This document shows positions 50,253 through 61,700 of a stretch of DNA of 64,000 nt, piece by piece; within the stretch, counting starts at the first letter, position 1; the number at the start of each line of letters is the position of its first letter. The stretch is from Paramoeba atlantica (Eukaryota > Discosea). The notes beneath the pieces are model-generated. The model saw only the letters and a list, made by a program, of their open reading frames with translations. It was not told the DNA's origin and did not search any database. The stretch is from contig CDRNVI010000041.1 of assembly GCA_977017575.1 (NCBI GenBank), forward strand, positions 310,001 to 374,000, written 5' to 3'. The position numbers and the translations under genes were made by a program.

Positions 50253-50259
50253 TGTGCAT
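50253..50259 (+). repeat. Target site duplication of copy A9, left
   Basis: A-tract plus TGTGCAT precedes A9. The same A-tract plus TGTGCAT follows it at 52779-52785. Confidence 0.7.
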
Positions 50260-52490
50260 TTCGTCAACCACATGCTCGCAGGAAAAGTGCCGTTAGAAGT
50301 CAAAGGTCACTATGCAGGTGGTCGGTTGTGCGCCCTGAAGAAAGGGGAACGTGACGTACGCCCTATTGCCGCAGGGGAAACTCTTCGTCGCCTGACAAGC
50401 AAAGTAGCCTGCTTCGCGGCTAAAGAACAACCCCGCAAACTTTTCAAAGGACACCAGTATGGTGTAGCCACACCTGCGGGTTCAGAGCGTGTGATACATC
50501 TCTGCCGGAAGACCATCGCTGAACACATTGACGACGACGACTTCATACTTTGTAAAGTCGATCTAAAAAACGCATTTAATAATGTTTCGCGAGATTCTTT
50601 TACGGCCCTAGCGCGCCGCCACTTCCCTAAACTGGGTTGCTATGTGGAATGGTGCTACAATGCGGGAAGCATTCTTACCTTTGGTTCCCGGACCATCGAA
50701 TCCTCCGAAGGGGTACAGCAAGGCGACCCGCTTGGACCTCTTCTTTTCTCACTGGTCATGAAAGAAGTCGCATGGAAAATCCGTGTGGCCGCCCCAAACC
50801 TCGACCTCAACATGTGGTTCTTGGATGACGGGGTACTAGCAGGACCATCTTGCGACGTACGGCATGCTCTAGACGTGATTGCGATAACCGGCCCAAAATG
50901 GGGATTACACCTCAACGTAGCAAAGTGCGAGCTTATATCACACCCCGCTTCCTCCCACCGTTATTCCCTTTTCCCCGACATTCCCGGTTTGAACAAAAAT
51001 GGGGAAGGTAATTTCCATATTTTGGGGAGCCCGGTTGGATCCACCCAATTTTGCCGAGAGTTCTTCCTCAAAAACGCAATCGACTTAGCCGAAGAGTCGT
51101 TGGAGGCCATAACCACGCTTGATGATCCCCAGATTGCATTGTCTCTGATCCGACACTGTACAGGTTTCTGTCAAATGGTGTACTCTCTCAGATCCACTCC
51201 GACCGCTGAACTACAGGATATCTGCAAACGCCTAGACGATGCCGTCCAGCGTACCACTGAACACTTCTTTCGCCCTCTGAGCGATGGGGCCCGACGCCAG
51301 GCGCAACGTGAAAACCGGTACGGGGGGTTGGGGCTCCGGTCAGCGGAGGAACACGCGAGTTCCGCCTACGTAGACTCCGTCGCTTTTGCATCAAACAAAG
51401 ACCGGTGGGACCCAGAGGACGCTGAGGGGTTCACCCAAGCTGTTCGGGAGGTCAACAAACGCACCGGGACGGCAGTCGTCGAACAGTGCGGATTAATATC
51501 AAAAAGCCTCGCATTGTCGATGACCACGCTTAACTCGAATAACGATGCACAAGAACCTAGCACAGAGCTGGTAATTCCTCGCCAACGCGATCTGAGTCAT
51601 GCCATCGCTTCCTACGAATTTCGGGAGTCGTTTGCTCGTGCCGACCTTCGAACGAGGGCCAGATGGACATCGGAAACGGGAGAAGGGGCCTCGGAGTGGG
51701 CTTTCGTAACCCCCTCCAAGAAAAGCGGCTTAGCCTACACACCGACTGAATTCCGTACTCTTGTGCGTTGGTGGCTCGGGGATACTATTTACCCAGCTTT
51801 CCGGCCCTGTCCTCTGGAGAAATGCTCGTTGCCGCTTGACCCCGAGGGTGACCACGCACTGGTATGTGCGGGCACGGCATAATCGCACGGCACAACGCCA
51901 TTGCGGGACAGTTCACAACAGAGTGTGCCAAAGCCGGGTTTACCCCACGGCGAGAAGTGAGTCTGGGGAATACGGGCCCCGGAGGCACCCTCACCAGGCC
52001 AGCGGACGTATTTCTTTCCACATTCGACGTAGGCCAGTCTCTCGTATTAGACTTCGCTGTCACTCACGTCCAGCAGCCAAAGTATACGGACTTAGTCCGT
52101 GACGCTAACTGGGTGGCAGCGGGGTCTTTCGCGGAGCGCTACGCGACGGAAAACAAAAAGAAACAAAGAGAGGAAGCAGAAGCCGCACGCCACAGGTTTG
52201 GTGCTATGGTGGTGGAGACCTACGGGGCATGGAGTCCCAGTGCCTTCGCCATTCTCAAGGAGGTAGCTGCTTCACGGTCAGCGTACTCCGGGGGACTCTC
52301 GAAGGGTGAAGCCCTTCATCAACTGGTGACAACGCTGAACGTCGCCCTCATGAGGACACAAGCTCGTATGCTTGTACTGCGCCTCCCCGCAGCCTCCCCC
52401 GATATCTGCGTTAATGGAACGAAGAGTAGTCTTCGTGGAACCCGCGGCTTTTCTTGGGAGTTTTCTTGGGTGGGGGGCCCTTTTCTATGA
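50260..52490 (+). pseudogene. Family A copy A9, 5'-truncated, one 4-bp deletion
   Basis: A close sister of A4 starting at FVNHMLAGKVPLEV in the RT fingers. It has intact RT motifs (VDLKNAFNNV, GVQQGDPLGP, FLDDGV). Relative to A4, four bases are missing at about 51866 within the zinc knuckle (GDHALVC), ending the first frame at 51882. The RLE (RPADVF, VLDFAVTH) continues in the shifted frame to 52490. The Ser codon at 52277-52279 is intact where A4 has a stop, so the two derive from an undamaged common source. Confidence 0.9.
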
Positions 52491-52778
52491 TGGGGGGATG
52501 TGGCCAGCGTCCGGATTCCCTGCGGATTTTAAGGTACGGGGTTGGCGTTTTGAAGGGAGGTAGGGGTTTGCTAGTTTTTGGTTTGCTAGTTTCGGGTTTA
52601 AGTGGGGGGGGAAGGGAAGTGAATGTAGTTAGGGGAAGGAAGTAGGGGAAGGAAGGAAGGAAGGAAGGAAGTAGGGGAAGGAAGGAAGTAGGGTGAAGGG
52701 TTTTAAGTGGTGGAAAGTTCGAAACGTACATAAAAACATTAGACTCAATACTAAAAAAAAAAGAAAAAAAAAAAAAAA
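52491..52778 (+). other. 3' tail of A9
   Basis: It is the A4-type tail, then a GGAAGGAA-rich microsatellite region (52605-52695), then the T tail (GTGGAAAGTTCG...CTCAATACT) and A-tract 52753-52778. It lacks the P1-P5 module. Confidence 0.65.
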
Positions 52779-52785
52779 TGTGCAT
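52779..52785 (+). repeat. Target site duplication of copy A9, right
   Basis: TGTGCAT after the A-tract, matching 50253-50259. Confidence 0.7.
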
Positions 52786-52930
52786 GGTAAGCGGTGGTGC
52801 ATTAGTATCCCGAATAGCGTCTTATTAGGGTGCCGATGTTCATCCATACGAGCTACGTGCCCTGCATAGCTGAGAATTCTTAGGTCATAAAGCAGTTGAG
52901 TAGGCTCCATGTCAAAGCGAAAGAGGCTGG
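52786..52930 (-). pseudogene. Fragment of another LINE (RT C-terminal region)
   Basis: The minus strand encodes LLYDLRILSYAGHVARMDEH, which resembles the (L)xxxGHVARM segment found after the RT in CR1/RTE/jockey-like LINEs. It is about 48 codons long and cut at both ends by the A9 insertion site and by copy B5. Confidence 0.6.
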
Positions 52931-55900
52931 TGTAGCACCGGTTATTTTGCCCCTCCCCCCCACCCGGCGGAAAAAGCATTCTCAGAATACGCAGTGTGCT
53001 GCGCCGCCATCTCCCGCTGCGCCGTCTGCTGCGCCGCCATCTCTTTCCCCTGCGCCGTCTGCTGCGCCGCCATCTCCCGCCGCGACGTCTCTTCCCGCCG
53101 TGTCGTCTGCAACGTCTGCTGCGTTTCCTCTTCCGCCCGATGTGCCTGTCGCTCCCGCGGTGATCGTCGATCATCCCATCGCTTCTCCGCCCACTGTGGT
53201 GACCACTGCGCCGCCCGATATGCTGTCATCTCCGCGCTCTGCCGAGCTGCCCGTCGTGATGTGTGCGGCGCCGCCTCTTCTGACCTCCGATACGGCCTCC
53301 GTCGCGCCGATTCCGCCTCCCTCCGTGTCGCTCGTTGGGCCTCCGCCGTTGTCAAGGCCAAGCATGCACACCTCATCACGAAGAGCACGCATGAGAGCCT
53401 TGAACTTAGAGACATGGAAGGCAGAACCATCACGGCAGGCATCAACAAAAACTCCGCCTCCAGCATCTCATCTCCCTTCACAGCGAACAAACATTGAAAC
53501 ATTGCGACCTCCAATTGCGTCTCAACCCTTGAAGCTTCCCTCGCCACTCCCCTTGCGGATGTCGTATCCAGTCGAATTGCTAGCATCTCCAGCTAAGGCG
53601 GCGTCATGTTCTCCCGCGGCCCCGATTGGAGAACCGAACGAGACGGGAAAATGGCGCATTCGTATTAAAAAAACTTGTGCCGTCGCAGCTGGCGCCTTAA
53701 AAGCGGCATCCAACGCCATGCCAGATGCAGTTTTCAATGCAGCAGGTGACGCACAACCTCCGGACACGAGCAAGGAATCCGGTCAATCACTTGAGCCACC
53801 TGTCAGGAACGAGGAAATAGCAGCCGCATCTGAAGGTTTGGAGGATCACTCAGCGCATGAGTTCCAGGATTGCGACTCGCCTCAGGGAGATAAACCACAA
53901 CGGGAAGGTGCTGTCCATCCGATCAGCTTTATTAACGACGAACACCCGGACGGAAGCTCAGGAGTCTTTGAGATTATGCAGAACACTGACGTCAAAACAC
54001 AATTCCCCATACCACCTGACGAAATCTGGAGACAATCCAAGCAAATAAAGGCAGGAACTTTGTGTTCGATAGTGTGGGCTTTTGCAAATCAGGAAAAGAT
54101 CAATATGGCGTGCGGTAAGGTAGTGCGAACGCATAGCAAGCGTGGAGGGATGGGGAAACTCTCAATGCAATACACGGGGATCTCAGGGTACAAAGAAGAA
54201 CAGGAATACACAGGATCTCTGCCGCCCCAAGAAAACGTGAGAATCTTCCGCATTATCTGGCATCAAGCGCCACCTCCGATTGATGTTACCGTGTTACGTG
54301 ATAGCACTATCGAGAATCATCTGATCACACTGACCCCAGACGACGTACATGGGGAGGGAGTTGATCTCTTACCAATACCCACCGTTCGGAATATCAGTCC
54401 TGACCTTATTCCATGCGTCATCGCAACTTTTCGTGAAATTGTAAAGGATTACATCAATGCCGATCACCAGCAGAGGAATATTATTTGGCATCGACTGCTG
54501 TCGGCGATGAAGCTGTCGCTTGCAGGAGTACGCCGCGCCAGTGGGAGGAGTAGGAGACAAAGACCATATCTTAAAAATAACGATGACAAGGAAGATCAGG
54601 CCGCCTTGAATGACCGGAGAGCTATCAAAAGAGCAACGCGGTTGGTTACTGAAGGGTGCGCGTCAAAAGCAGCCAGAGTATTAGATCAAGCCTTTACGCC
54701 AAGTAATCTTCCGGATGAGGAAACCTTGGACAAGTTGTCAGAATTGCATCCTCAAAAAGAATGCGACTTCAGAATCCCAGCAGACGCGCCAATAATGTCT
54801 GGGATTGAAATGGAAGAACTCCGTGCTGCTGGAAAGCGCCTGGCGAAAGGGGCCAATCCGGGTCCAACAGGGATGACGGATAGCATTGTACGGCTGCTGC
54901 TTGATGATGAACTTTGCTGCATCAATTTGTGTCACATGATATGTGATCTCATCAACGGTTTCCTGGGCAAGGACGTGATTCGTCGCATCAACCGCTCTAG
55001 GCTGGTTGCCATTCCCAAAAGTTGTGGAGGGGTTCGCCCAGTCGCAATGGGTGAGGTGCTCAATAAATTGGCCGGCATAGTCCTAATGCAAAGGTATGAG
55101 CATACGCTGGCTCCGTTATTTGCACCCATGCAACAGGGCGTTTTCTCAAAAGCGGGATGTGAGAAAATAGTGCACCAACTTCGGAATCGCCACAGCAGTG
55201 GATATTCCATTCTATCCGTAGACGTTAAAAATGCCTTTAACTCGCCGAGCAGAATGGATATAGCAAAGCACGTTTTAGCCTTCAGTGCACTCCGCCCTTT
55301 CCAGCGATTCTTCGAGGTCGAATACTCGGGGGCCTCTGAATTGCTGTATTATGGTTCAGAAGGAAAATTGGTCGGAACAGTCCTAAGCACATCAGGTCTG
55401 CGGCAGGGTTCACCATTGGCTTCCATGTATTATTGCGCCTTTTTTCAACCCATGCTGGAAACACTGTCGATGGAATTTCCCGAAGTGGAGTTTCACGCTT
55501 TCATCGATGACGTTACCATGTCCTCCCTAAAAAGTGCTCAAATCGAAAAAGCGTTTCAGAGACTCCAAGAGTTGATGGTTCAATACTCGCTCACGCTAGC
55601 AACAAAGAAGTGTATATGGTTTGGGGAGGGGTCGGCTCAGCCAATCCCACCAAGCCTGAAGGTACAGGGTGTGCGCAATGAGGAAGAAGCGGTCAAAGTA
55701 TTGGGGGCACACATCGGCAAAGAGAATCAGATCAAGAAAAGATTAATGGAAGCAGTGGATAAACAAGATACAAGCTTCCAGAGATTAAAAGCAATGGGAT
55801 TAAGCAATGTAGCATTGATACTTCTTTCGCAATGTATCAATGTTAAGCAACAATACGTCATGCGCGTCCATCCGCCGTCTGTGACAAAGGAGGCCTCCAC

Positions 55901-57017
55901 TAAATTCGATGACAATGTCGAGAGCGTATTGAAGAAGTGGCTCGGTCCATTGACGGAAAAGCAGGTGGAGATGGCCCGGCTGCCCATGAAAAAGGGAGGC
56001 CTAGGATTGACGTCTTGTTCAAAGGTTCGTGAAGCGGCATATTTGGCATCACGCTACCAAGCTCTTGAGCGAATAAAATCTTTTACTGCTCGGGCTTGGT
56101 TGCCAAACCAAAACGTCCCTTACACTGGAGAAGAAGAGAATTCAGCTTTGCCACCTATGGATGAAGTTACGACGGCAGCGGTACTTCACGAAAAAGTGGT
56201 TGCGAGGTTAAAACAAGATCCGGAGTATTCTAATATTTTAAGGGTAACAACCCGAAAGGGAAATTATGATTGGCTTAAATCGGAGGTCCGCTTCGTTCCC
56301 TCACATGCCTTTGAAATACCAGTTATGGCACGACTTGGAATTCCTCACCCAAGAATCCCAGCAACGATCCTATGTCCAGGTTGTAAGACTTTGCTGAACA
56401 ATAAGACTGCTTTGGTACATATCCCAGGGTGCGCTCAGTGTTCGGGGCAGAACGCTACCGTGAAGCACAATCGTCTCGTCAAATACCTCTTTGACCTAAG
56501 TCAAAAGTCAGGGATACCTTGCGAACGTGAACCTAGGGCCTTCAGTTCCTGGAAGTGCGCCACATGTAAAGTGGCTGTGAATCCGGAAAACAGGGGAATT
56601 CATGAGAAGACATGCTCAGGGCGGCAGTTGTTCAGGTCAGGCCCTGACCTCGTGATTTATTGGTCAACAGGCGAACTGTTTTACGACCTTACAGTGATTC
56701 ACGAGCTTGCGCCGTCGAACATTAGTAAGACATGCGCGAACCTGGCAAAAGAAGCAATAAAACGGAAGCATCAAACATACGTAGAATCAGGAAAGATCCC
56801 TGACGTAGCTTTCCAATGCTTGCCGGTTTTTTCTTGCGGATCCTTGCATCAGAACACCCGATTCCTCATCCATGCTTTGGCGGACGCTGCGTGCCTTGAT
56901 CGCCACAGAACAGAGATGGAGTTTAAATTACTGTTGCAAGAACAAAATGGGCTCGAAGTGTATGCGCAGCTTCGTAGTCACCTGGCCGACAGGAAGGTGC
57001 AAGAATTAAGTGTTTAG
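52896..57017 (+). CDS. Family B RT-RLE polyprotein, long open copy B5
   Basis: A frame of 1373 codons ends at TAG 57015-57017. The start is uncertain because the first codons overlap the minus-strand LINE fragment. The N-terminal about 200 residues are Pro/Ala/Ser-rich with short repeats (AAPPSP). A region near residues 370-460 (KAGTLCSIVWAF...YTGSLPPQENVRIFRIIWH) is compact and unrecognised. RT has D776 (SVDVKNAFNS), GLRQGSPLASMYY and D871/D872 (FIDDVTM). The zinc knuckle starts at C1160 (CPGC, H, CAQC). RLE has D1251 (RSGPDLVIYW) and D1264 (YDLTVIHE). No classic N-terminal zinc finger is visible. It is potentially functional if the start is intact. Confidence 0.9.
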   Translation: MSRLHVKAKEAGVAPVILPLPPTRRKKHSQNTQCAAPPSPAAPSAAPPSLSPAPSAAPPSPAATSLPAVSSATSAAFPLPPDVPVAPAVIVDHPIASPPTVVTTAPPDMLSSPRSAELPVVMCAAPPLLTSDTASVAPIPPPSVSLVGPPPLSRPSMHTSSRRARMRALNLETWKAEPSRQASTKTPPPASHLPSQRTNIETLRPPIASQPLKLPSPLPLRMSYPVELLASPAKAASCSPAAPIGEPNETGKWRIRIKKTCAVAAGALKAASNAMPDAVFNAAGDAQPPDTSKESGQSLEPPVRNEEIAAASEGLEDHSAHEFQDCDSPQGDKPQREGAVHPISFINDEHPDGSSGVFEIMQNTDVKTQFPIPPDEIWRQSKQIKAGTLCSIVWAFANQEKINMACGKVVRTHSKRGGMGKLSMQYTGISGYKEEQEYTGSLPPQENVRIFRIIWHQAPPPIDVTVLRDSTIENHLITLTPDDVHGEGVDLLPIPTVRNISPDLIPCVIATFREIVKDYINADHQQRNIIWHRLLSAMKLSLAGVRRASGRSRRQRPYLKNNDDKEDQAALNDRRAIKRATRLVTEGCASKAARVLDQAFTPSNLPDEETLDKLSELHPQKECDFRIPADAPIMSGIEMEELRAAGKRLAKGANPGPTGMTDSIVRLLLDDELCCINLCHMICDLINGFLGKDVIRRINRSRLVAIPKSCGGVRPVAMGEVLNKLAGIVLMQRYEHTLAPLFAPMQQGVFSKAGCEKIVHQLRNRHSSGYSILSVDVKNAFNSPSRMDIAKHVLAFSALRPFQRFFEVEYSGASELLYYGSEGKLVGTVLSTSGLRQGSPLASMYYCAFFQPMLETLSMEFPEVEFHAFIDDVTMSSLKSAQIEKAFQRLQELMVQYSLTLATKKCIWFGEGSAQPIPPSLKVQGVRNEEEAVKVLGAHIGKENQIKKRLMEAVDKQDTSFQRLKAMGLSNVALILLSQCINVKQQYVMRVHPPSVTKEASTKFDDNVESVLKKWLGPLTEKQVEMARLPMKKGGLGLTSCSKVREAAYLASRYQALERIKSFTARAWLPNQNVPYTGEEENSALPPMDEVTTAAVLHEKVVARLKQDPEYSNILRVTTRKGNYDWLKSEVRFVPSHAFEIPVMARLGIPHPRIPATILCPGCKTLLNNKTALVHIPGCAQCSGQNATVKHNRLVKYLFDLSQKSGIPCEREPRAFSSWKCATCKVAVNPENRGIHEKTCSGRQLFRSGPDLVIYWSTGELFYDLTVIHELAPSNISKTCANLAKEAIKRKHQTYVESGKIPDVAFQCLPVFSCGSLHQNTRFLIHALADAACLDRHRTEMEFKLLLQEQNGLEVYAQLRSHLADRKVQELSV

Positions 57018-57138
57018 TGTGATAATCATAATCTATTAATGTCCTTTATTAAGACCTTCACCTTTATTAAGACCTTTAGGTAATACAATAGAAGTCTACG
57101 CATGGAAATTTAACCGAGGGGCTAATATCGGGTCAAAT
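57018..57138 (+). other. 3' UTR of B5, cut short
   Basis: It is identical to 62277-62397 but lacks the last about 25 bases and the A-tail. It joins copy B6 within GCCC. Confidence 0.78.
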
Positions 57139-57386
57139 GCCCGTCGTGATGTGTGCGGCGCCGCCTCTTCTGACCTCCGATACGGCCTCCGTCGCGCCGA
57201 TTCCGCCTCCCTCCGTGTCGCTCGTTGGGCCTCCGCCGTTGTCAAGGCCAAGCATGCACACCTCATCACGAAGAGCACGCATGAGAGCCTTGAACTTAGA
57301 GACATGGAAGGCAGAACCATCACGGCAGGCATCAACAAAAACTCCGCCTCCAGCATCTCATCTCCCTTCACAGCGAACAAACATTG
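57139..57386 (+). pseudogene. Family B copy B6, first part
   Basis: It repeats 53247-53490 of B5 (Pro-rich N-terminal region) up to the hAT-like insertion. It is in frame with the continuation at 58756 if the insertion and its target duplication are disregarded. Confidence 0.85.
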
Positions 57387-58747
57387 GCTAGGGGGGACCT
57401 TCGATGAGTACTCATCGTAAGTTGTAGACTTTCGATGAGTCTCACGGAAAGTTGTAGACTTTCGATGAGTACTCATCGAAGGTGTTTTTGACTTTTTCAA
57501 TTTTTCGTATTTTATCAATTTTTTGCGAAGGGCCAACTGTGAGCGTAGCCCTGGGACATAATAATACCCGTGCGCTCCAGCGTGCGGGTCGCGCACTGAG
57601 AACCTGTGTCTACCCCTGCTTGGGGGTACGTTCGTTGATTTCTCAACGAAAATCCGGATTTTCGTTGAGTACTCAACGAACGTACCCTGTGACCGTAAAA
57701 AATCTGCAGGTCCTTAGAGGGAGGAGGAAGAAAGGCCCAACTGTGAGCGAAGCCCACGCCTGCAAGCAAGGCCCGACTGTGAGCGAAGCCCACTACTGGT
57801 GGCAAAAGCCCCCGTTTGCGAGCAAGGCCCAACTGTTCGTTAACTTCGTTAACTTAACTTAAACTTCGTTTAACTTATCGTGAAAGATTATTGTACGTGT
57901 GCTTCTCTCTAGATTCGTGGGAAGCAATTTGCGAAGCCCAACTACCTTGATAACAAATTTTAGTACCCATTCGTGGGAAGCAATTGGCGAAACCCAACTA
58001 CCTTGATAACAAATTTTAGTACCCATTTTGGCCGCGCGGGGGCCCCCGCGTGAGCGGGGGTGCGCGCGGCCGCGAAACGGCGAGGGCCCGCGTGAGCGGG
58101 CCTGAGCCGTACCCCGCGTAGGGTTCCCCTGTGTGTCGTTAGTGGGAAGCAATTTTGCGAAGCTCACTGAATTTCGTAGTTTTCGCTACGCAGGCGTTGT
58201 CAACGTATGTAGCGAAGTGTAGGATACTGAACGCACGGAAAAAGAAAATCAAAAAAAATTCTTGGGTGTTCCACAAAAGTCCTTGACTTATGCAAAAGTC
58301 CGTGACTTCCACCGTAAATTTCCGTTCGTTGAGAAATAAACGAACGTACCCCCAACCCGTCTACCTACCCCTTCTTCCAGGATTGTCCAGAGGCAAGGCC
58401 CAACTGTGAGCGTAGCCCACTTCTGGAGGCAAAAGCCCCTGTTTGCAAGCAAGGCCCAACTGTGAGCGTAGCCCTGGGACATAATAATATTTTTTGGCGA
58501 CCCGTGCGCTCCAGCAGCTGAGAACCTGTGTCTACCCCTTCCGCAGGATTGCGAATTTGTTTTCCACAAATGCTCCAGTTTGTTTGCCGCAAACGCTTCG
58601 GTGAGTAATAAAAAAAGCTCGAAAATCGCTATTAGAGTCGCTCAAAAACGCTTCGATGAGTACTCATCGAAAGTTGTAGACTGTCGATGAGACTCACGGA
58701 AAGTTGTAGACTTTCGATGAGTACTCATCGAAGGTCCCCCCTACCCC
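57387..58747 (+). mobile_element. hAT-like non-autonomous DNA transposon (1361 bp)
   Basis: It has terminal inverted repeats TAGGGGGGACCTTCGATGAG..., perfect for about 28 bp apart from 2-4 terminal bases. It is flanked by an 8-bp duplication AAACATTG (57379-57386, 58748-58755). Subterminal regions repeat the 18-bp palindrome TCGATGAGTACTCATCGA. A related palindrome TTCGTTGAGTACTCAACGAA lies near 57655-57680. Inside are repeated GGCCCAACTGTGAGCG units, a 57-bp direct repeat (about 57913-58027) and GC-rich hairpins with GTGA loops (58030-58110). No transposase ORF. The TSD length points to hAT; P-type elements also make 8-bp duplications. Confidence 0.8.
58030..58115 (+). other. GC-rich double hairpin with GTGA loops
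   Basis: CCCCCGC-GTGA-GCGGGGG lies inside the longer stem GGCCGCGC...GCGCGCGGCC, then GGCCCGC-GTGA-GCGGGCC. It lies inside the hAT-like element. GNRA-type loops hint at an RNA fold, but this may simply be a transposon palindrome. Confidence 0.55.
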
Positions 58748-58755
58748 AAACATTG

Positions 58756-61700
58756 AAACATTGCGACCTCCAATTGCGTCTCAACCCTTGAAGCTTCCCT
58801 CGCCACTCCCCTTACGGATGTCGTATCCAGTCGAATTGCTAGCATCTCCAGCTAAGGCGGCGTCATGTTCTCCCGCGGCCCCGATTGGAGAACCGAACGA
58901 GACGGGAAAATGGCGCATTCGTATTAAAAAAACTTGTGCCGTCGCAGCTGGCGCCTTAAAAGCGGCATCCAACGCCATGCCAGATGCAGTTTTCAATGCA
59001 GCAGGTGACGCACAACCTCCGGACACGAGCAAGGAATCCGGTCAATCACTTGAGCCACCTGTCAGGAACGAGGAAATAGCAGCCGCATCTGAAGGTTTGG
59101 AGGATCACTCAGCGCATGAGTTCCAGGATTGCGACTCGCCTCAGGGAGATAAACCACAACGGGAAGGTGCTGTCCATCCGATCAGCTTTATTAACGACGA
59201 ACACCCGGACGGAAGCTCAGGAGTCTTTGAGATTATGCAGAACATTGACGTCAAAACACAATTCCCCATACCACCTGACGAAATCTGGAGACAATCCAAG
59301 CAAATAAAGGCAGGAACTTTGTGTTCGATAGTGTGGGCTTTTGCAAATCAGGAAAAGATCAATATGGCGTGCGGTAAGGTAGTGCGAACGCATAGCAAGC
59401 GTGGAGGGATGGGGAAACTCTCAATGCAATACACGGGGATCTCAGGGTACAAAGAAGAACAGGAATACACAGGATCTCTGCCGCCCCAAGAAAACGTGAG
59501 AATCTTCCGCATTATCTGGCATCAAGCGCCACCTCCGATTGATGTTACCGTGTTACGTGATAGCACTATCGAGAATCATCTGATCACACTGACCCCAGAC
59601 GACGTACATGGGGAGGGAGTTGATCTCTTACCAATACCCACCGTTCGGAATATCAGTCCTGACCTTATTCCATGCGTCATCGCAACTTTTCGTGAAATTG
59701 TAAAGGATTACATCAATGCCGATCACCAGCAGAGGAATATTATTTGGCATCGACTGCTGTCGGCGATGAAGCTGTCGCTTGCAGGAGTACGCCGCGCCAG
59801 TGGGAGGAGTAGGAGACAAAGACCATATCTTAAAAATAACGATGACAAGGAAGATCAGGCCGCCTTGAATGACCGGAGAGCTATCAAAAGAGCAACGCGG
59901 TTGGTTACTGAAGGGTGCGCGTCAAAAGCAGCCAGAGTATTAGATCAAGCCTTTACGCCAAGTAATCTTCCGGATGAGGAAACCTTGGACAAGTTGTCAG
60001 AATTGCATCCTCAAAAAGAATGCGACTTCAGAATCCCAGCAGACGCGCCAATAATGTCTGGGATTGAAATGGAAGAACTCCGTGCTGCTGGAAAGCGCCT
60101 GGCGAAAGGGGCCAATCCGGGTCCAACAGGGATGACGGATAGCATTGTACGGCTGCTGCTTGATGATGAACTTTGCTGCATCAATTTGTGTCACATGATA
60201 TGTGATCTCATCAACGGTTTCCTGGGCAAGGACGTGATTCGTCGCATCAACCGCTCTAGGCTGGTTGCCATTCCCAAAAGTTGTGGAGGGGTTCGCCCAG
60301 TCGCAATGGGTGAGGTGCTCAATAAATTGGCCGGCATAGTCCTAATGCAAAGGTATGAGCATACGCTGGCTCCGTTATTTGCACCCATGCAACAGGGCGT
60401 TTTCTCAAAAGCGGGATGTGAGAAAATAGTGCACCAACTTCGGAATCGCCACAGCAGTGGATATTCCATTCTATCCGTAGACGTTAAAAATGCCTTTAAC
60501 TCGCCGAGCAGAATGGATATAGCAAAGCACGTTTTAGCCTTCAGTGCACTCCGCCCTTTCCAGCGATTCTTCGAGGTCGAATACTCGGGGGCCTCTGAAT
60601 TGCTGTATTATGGTTCAGAAGGAAAATTGGTCGGAACAGTCCTAAGCACATCAGGTCTGCGGCAGGGTTCACCATTGGCTTCCATGTATTATTGCGCCTT
60701 TTTTCAACCCATGCTGGAAACACTGTCGATGGAATTTCCCGAAGTGGAGTTTCACGCTTTCATCGATGACGTTACCATGTCCTCCCTAAAAAGTGCTCAA
60801 ATCGAAAAAGCGTTTCAGAGACTCCAAGAGTTGATGGTTCAATACTCGCTCACGCTAGCAACAAAGAAGTGTATATGGTTTGGGGAGGGGTCGGCTCAGC
60901 CAATCCCACCAAGCCTGAAGGTACAGGGTGTGCGCAATGAGGAAGAAGCGGTCAAAGTATTGGGGGCACACATCGGCAAAGAGAATCAGATCAAGAAAAG
61001 ATTAATGGAAGCAGTGGATAAACAAGATACAAGCTTCCAGAGATTAAAAGCAATGGGATTAAGCAATGTAGCATTGATACTTCTTTCGCAATGTATCAAT
61101 GTTAAGCAACAATACGTCATGCGCGTCCATCCGCCGTCTGTGACAAAGGAGGCCTCCACTAAATTCGATGACAATGTCGAGAGCGTATTGAAGAAGTGGC
61201 TCGGTCCATTGACGGAAAAGCAGGTGGAGATGGCCCGGCTGCCCATGAAAAAGGGAGGCCTAGGATTGACGTCTTGTTCAAAGGTTCGTGAAGCGGCATA
61301 TTTGGCATCACGCTACCAAGCTCTTGAGCGAATAAAATCTTTTACTGCTCGGGCTTGGTTGCCAAACCAAAACGTCCCTTACACTGGAGAAGAAGAGAAT
61401 TCAGCTTTGCCACCTATGGATGAAGTTACGACGGCAGCGGTACTTCACGAAAAAGTGGTTGCGAGGTTAAAACAAGATCCGGAGTATTCTAATATTTTAA
61501 GGGTAACAACCCGAAAGGGAAATTATGATTGGCTTAAATCGGAGGTCCGCTTCGTTCCCTCACATGCCTTTGAAATACCAGTTATGGCACGACTTGGAAT
61601 TCCTCACCCAAGAATCCCAGCAACGATCCTATGTCCAGGTTGTAAGACTTTGCTGAACAATAAGACTGCTTTGGTACATATCCCAGGGTGCGCTCAGTGT

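Noticed and set aside
52629-53174. 181-aa minus-strand ORF opposite the Pro/Ala-rich region of B5
   Set aside because: Most of it (RRHGGKRRRGGRWRRSRRR) is the antisense of the GC-rich Pro/Ala repeats. Only the 52786-52930 part resembles a real protein.
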